From: Welwitschia mirabilis
Taxonomy: Eukaryota; Gnetophyta; Gnetopsida; Welwitschiales
DNA: 20,449 nucleotides
Direction: 5' to 3'
Assembly: GCA_051453625.1 (NCBI GenBank)
Contig: JBOZIK010000001.1
Location: forward strand, 296,905,965 to 296,926,413
This document shows, one piece after another, positions 17,412 through 20,449 of the stretch. The notes under the pieces were generated by a model, which saw nothing but the letters and a program-made list of their open reading frames with translations, had not been told where the DNA came from and did not search any database. Position numbers and translations under genes: made by a program. How positions within the stretch are numbered: the stretch's first letter is position 1; the number at the start of each line of letters is the position of its first letter.

Positions 17412-18289
17412 ATTCCTAATGTCCCTTCAGAATTTTCAGTTATTTCAGCAATGGCTTTCTCTCTCTCTCCATTGCTACCTCCTTCACCATGATTCGGCTT
17501 CCTAACTCACTCAAGGTTTGATTTTTGGATTTCATGGTTGAATGATTTTCCATTTTTGTTTTTTCAGGAATCAGATCTGGATGTATTGTTACTTTGTTTA
17601 GAACCTTTTTTTGAGAATGATTCGCTCAAATTTACGAAATCATCCTTTGTTTTAATTTGGGGTTGCAATGCTCTTGTTTGATTCCTAGAAATGTTTTGTA
17701 TTGGATGATTTTATTGAATTTTGTATGTTGAGAAGGCTTTTGGGTTGTATCGTTTCAGATGTGCAGTTATTAATGTAATATTATCTTAACTAGCTCTGCT
17801 TAAAGCGGATCACTTAAGTCCATATAGTGCTATTTTATGTTTTATGTTTTGTTATTTTAATTATCTCCTTGAGTGAAGAGCTTCTTCCACATTACCTTGG
17901 TGATGCAAATCTGTAGTGGGTATAAGCATCCTTGTTTAGATTTCATAGTTTTGTAAAGGACATTTTCTGCTTTGATTTTTAAGGAGTAGTGCTATTTCGA
18001 GCTTTTAGAAGTGTTGTATTGTCCTGGCAGTTAATAAAGCTAAAGTAGTTTCTCTGTCACTCGAAATAGGAACTGGGTTGGTCCTGCTCTTTTCCTTCCA
18101 CCTCTTACACATAGCTATACACTCCTTGGAATTCCCAATGTCGTGGAAATCCCCTGCCTGCCCAGGTTTTGAGACTATATGCTTTTTAAGCTCTGGCTGA
18201 GTCTACTTGGCAAATTACCTCTCCAAAAAAAATGTGCCAAAACCAATCACTACAAAAACTGAGGTAAGAACACCTAGTCATAATGCAGC
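17412..18289 (+). other. Probable 5' region (exon 1 and long intron) of an unidentified gene
   Basis: After the gap, pyrimidine-rich sequence of the kind seen in plant 5' leaders (CTTTCTCTCTCTCTCC) contains a 13-residue ORF (17451-17492, MAFSLSPLLPPSP). Its TGA overlaps the next ATG (ATGA at 17489). That second frame reads MIRLPNSLK and meets a splice donor, AAG|GTTTGA, at 17516. The following sequence is T-rich and intron-like, with possible acceptors TTTTTTCAG (17567) and TATCGTTTCAG (17758) and a strong unused donor GAG|GTAAGA (18264). Whether exon 1 joins the coding stretch at 18290 is unproven. The upstream part of the gene is hidden by the 989-N gap. Confidence 0.4.
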
Positions 18290-18814
18290 ATGTGCTGTGT
18301 TAATTTTATGTGGGACAAAGCTGGAGCATTCAACAAGGTTTGCGAGGGGAAGGATAGGAGGCAACGGAAAACAAGCAGCCTTCTGAATCTACCATTGTTG
18401 TTCTCTGAATTCATTAAATTTTCAAATCTTTCAACGCCTACAGTGTTAAGCGATAGAGTTAGTCTAATACATTGTAAAAAATTCTCCTCCAAAAGCATTT
18501 CAAGTTCAAAATTGCGCAATTTTCATTGGCATTCACATTCAAAGCCTCTATTATATGGATTTACCGAGTCTTCAGAAAAAGAAGATGATGAAAAGGAGGA
18601 TAACTATATTGTCGGAGACTTCTGTCCTTTGTATTCATCCTCTGCTTATTCAAAAATGCATTCTACAAAACAAAGATAGCGTTCAAAGAAATTGGACACA
18701 ATTAAGATTAATCAAGGTGATGTCATAAATCATGCAGAGGCAAAAGATCGGATTAGAGAGATTGTTCATGTTACAAAAGAGACAAATGTTCATAACAATA
18801 AAACAAGGGTGTAA
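18290..18814 (+). pseudogene. Unidentified coding stretch with one internal TAG
   Basis: One frame runs for 174 codons, broken only by a TAG at 18677-18679, and ends at TAA 18812. The N-terminal part is rich in Ser, Lys and Leu with few acids (KKFSSKSISSSKLRNFHWHS), like an organelle-targeting region. Then come an acidic patch (ESSEKEDDEKEDN) and GDFCPLYSSSAYSKMHSTKQ. After the TAG the frame stays sensible (RSKKLDTIKINQGDVINHAE, then AKDRIREIVHVTKE). I do not recognise the family. Phase-0 joins from the AAG|GT donor at 17515 to AAG|GTT or GAG|GGG inside this frame are possible. It could be a retained piece of a nuclear gene for an organellar protein, or the 5' part of a gene truncated by AT-rich DNA. 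The ATG at 18290 is preceded by an in-frame TAA at 18281, so the real start may be spliced on. Confidence 0.45.
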
Positions 18815-18888
18815 CAAAATTTGGCTCTACTCTATTTCGGGCATTTTCGTAATGTTTAGAGTATTGTGTTATATGGTATCATATAGTA

Positions 18889-19010
18889 ATTATATTATTT
18901 TATTTTTATTAAAATTATATGGTATTTCTTGTATTATATACTAAATTATATTACATGGGTAGCATATTAAACTCTATAATATAATAAAATACATCTATAT
19001 TAGATTTTAT

Positions 19011-19042
<32 letters not shown>

Positions 19043-19532
19043 TACACATGAATTATGCTACATATTATAGCACTATTTTAGATTATATATAGTGTTTACC
19101 TAAATGTTATTTTAGATATTATGATATTCTAGTATATTTTTGATATCTTTTTATCATTCAGATAACCACACATAATTCACATAAGATAATATTATATTAT
19201 ATTATATTATACTTATGATAGAATTTTTGCGTTAAATTATGTTTGCACCATATATTATTCTATACCATATTAACTCCTATCCTTGTAATGTGTATTATAT
19301 TATCCTACATTAATCATGTTATTATAAAAGTAGTTTGATTTACATTATAGTTATACTATATTACATTATAAGATAATGGTAGGATACGTGGTATATGATC
19401 TTATACTACATTGCATGGAAAGTATAATTACATATGTAATGTATTAAACTATATTACATAATAGGCATAATGTTATGTTATTTTACAATATGATATTCCA
19501 TATGCATATTATACTATAATTATATGTGTGAT
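18889..19532. repeat. AT-rich duplicated segment, copy 1 (left of gap)
   Basis: 644 bp beginning ATTATATTATTTTATTTTTA and ending TATATGTGTGAT at the first N. The whole length matches 19633-20244, with scattered substitutions and a longer TA run here. It is rich in TATATTA and ATTATA words, with no coding content. Confidence 0.9.
19012..19035. repeat. TA dinucleotide microsatellite
   Basis: About 12 TA units followed by ACACACAC. The second copy of the surrounding segment has only a short TATATATA at the same place, so this is the main length difference between the copies. Confidence 0.9.
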
Positions 19533-19632
19533 NNNNNNNNNNNNNNNNNNNNNNNNNNNNNNNNNNNNNNNNNNNNNNNNNNNNNNNNNNNNNNNNNNNN
19601 NNNNNNNNNNNNNNNNNNNNNNNNNNNNNNNN
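19533..19632. other. Assembly gap (100 N, unknown size)
   Basis: Exactly 100 N, the usual placeholder for a scaffold join of unknown length. It sits between the two copies of the AT-rich segment. Confidence 0.99.
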
Positions 19633-20244
19633 ATTATATTATTTTATTTTTATTAAAATTATATGGTATTGCTTGTATTATATAGTGAATTATATTACAT
19701 GGGTAGTATATTAAACTCTATAATATAATAAAGTACATCTATATATATACACTACACATAAATTATGCTACTTATTATAGCACTATTTTAGATTATATAT
19801 AGTATTTGTCTACATGTTGTTGTAGAGGATAGGATATCCTAGTATATTTTTGATATCTTTTTATCATTAAGATAACCACACATAATTCACATAAGATAAT
19901 ATTATATTATATTAGATTATACTTATGATAGAATTTTTGTGTTAAATTAAATGTTTACACCATATGTTATTATATACCATATTAACTCCTATCCTTATAA
20001 TGTGTATTATATTATCCTACATTAATAATGTTATTATAAAAGTAGTTTGATTTACATTGTAGTTATACTATATTACATTATATGATAATGGTAGTATATG
20101 TGGTATATGATCTTATACTACATTGCATGAAAAGTATAATTGCTTATGTAACGTATTAAACTATATCACATAATAGGCATAATGTTATTTTATTTTACAA
20201 TATGATATTCCATATGCATATTATACTATAATTGTATGTGTGAT
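19633..20244. repeat. AT-rich duplicated segment, copy 2 (right of gap)
   Basis: 612 bp that starts at the first base after the gap and aligns end to end with 18889-19532. Differences are mostly single bases (TTTCTTG/TTGCTTG, ATACTAA/ATAGTGA, CATCATG-type changes) plus the shorter TA run. Confidence 0.9.
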
Positions 20245-20449
20245 ATTATGTTTTATTATAATATCTTATCTCGTATATATATAATACTTTATGTATTTAT
20301 TATAAGTGGAGATGTTTTTTAGGATAGATAATGATAAAATTAGTGTTGAGACTAAATACTCATATTAATGTCTTAAACACCATTGTTAATACAATTGTCC
20401 TAATAGAATGCTTTTTCATACTTAGTTACTCAGTAAGTAATTTTATGAT
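20245..20449. other. AT-rich tail of the window, nothing recognised
   Basis: Sequence continuing past the duplicated segment. No ORF, RNA gene or repeat unit is visible before the window ends. Confidence 0.6.

Noticed and set aside
16420-17505. Long plus-strand open frame of 361 codons
   Set aside because: Nearly all of it is N; only about 30 codons after the gap are real sequence, and they overlap the leader of another frame.
18248-18259. CACTACAAAAAC as a second CACTA terminus
   Set aside because: It resembles a CACTA end, but no subterminal repeats follow in either direction and no partner end is visible.
18274-18519. Minus-strand 81-codon frame
   Set aside because: It lies antisense to the better-supported plus-strand frame at 18290-18814.
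18732-18944. Plus-strand 70-codon frame
   Set aside because: It overlaps the end of the 18290-18814 frame in another phase and then translates AT-rich repeat (IILFLLKLYGIS), so it is probably spurious.

Overview
This is nuclear DNA from a flowering plant, most likely a dicot. It is AT-rich and repeat-dominated. It contains plant LTR-retrotransposon signals primed by initiator-Met tRNA, a CACTA (En/Spm-type) DNA transposon, decayed copies of plant genes that keep their introns, and scaffold gaps. I see no intact protein-coding gene, no rRNA and no prokaryotic features.

Left part (1-5450): the end of a minus-strand LTR retrotransposon. Decayed internal sequence (1-1200) leads to a primer-binding site (1206-1216) that sits inside a ~55-bp tandem repeat. 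Next to it is a candidate very long LTR (1219-5450) with matching TGTAAGATCC/GGATGTGACA termini. The LTR holds an eight-unit minisatellite, a two-copy 70-bp-period repeat, and two head-to-head tRNA-derived (SINE-like) heads that flank ~1.3 kb of unrecognised sequence. From 5504, 53 bp further on, a Copia-like LTR runs on the plus strand with a TATA box and a primer-binding site. About 3 kb of internal sequence follows, decayed beyond recognition, and then an unrecognised, frame-broken coding-like stretch (about 9184-9865).

Centre (9870-16099): a CACTA transposon of about 6.2 kb. It starts CACTATAAGAAATGTAGG and ends with the inverted counterpart. Both ends carry clustered GCCTTAAAATCC-type subterminal repeats. 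I found no transposase. The interior instead carries broken fragments of at least three host genes, all on the minus strand and with exon-intron structure kept: the 5' end of an alpha/beta-hydrolase lipase gene (14975-15377), six collinear pieces of a GH27 alpha-galactosidase gene (13063-14503), and two neighbouring exons of the spliceosomal helicase Aquarius (11933-12535). A possible receptor-kinase scrap lies at 10530-10602. This is gene capture at the DNA level (Pack-type CACTA) and is the most interesting content of the window.

Right part (16100-20449): a 20-T run; an LTR-start-like TGTAATACCCC cut by a 989-N gap; the 5' end of an unidentified gene (17412 onward) with a small ORF, a possible splice donor and a later coding stretch interrupted by one TAG (18290-18814); then AT-rich DNA. 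There, ~0.6 kb is present on both sides of a 100-N gap in a pattern that looks like two unmerged, overlapping contig ends rather than a true duplication.
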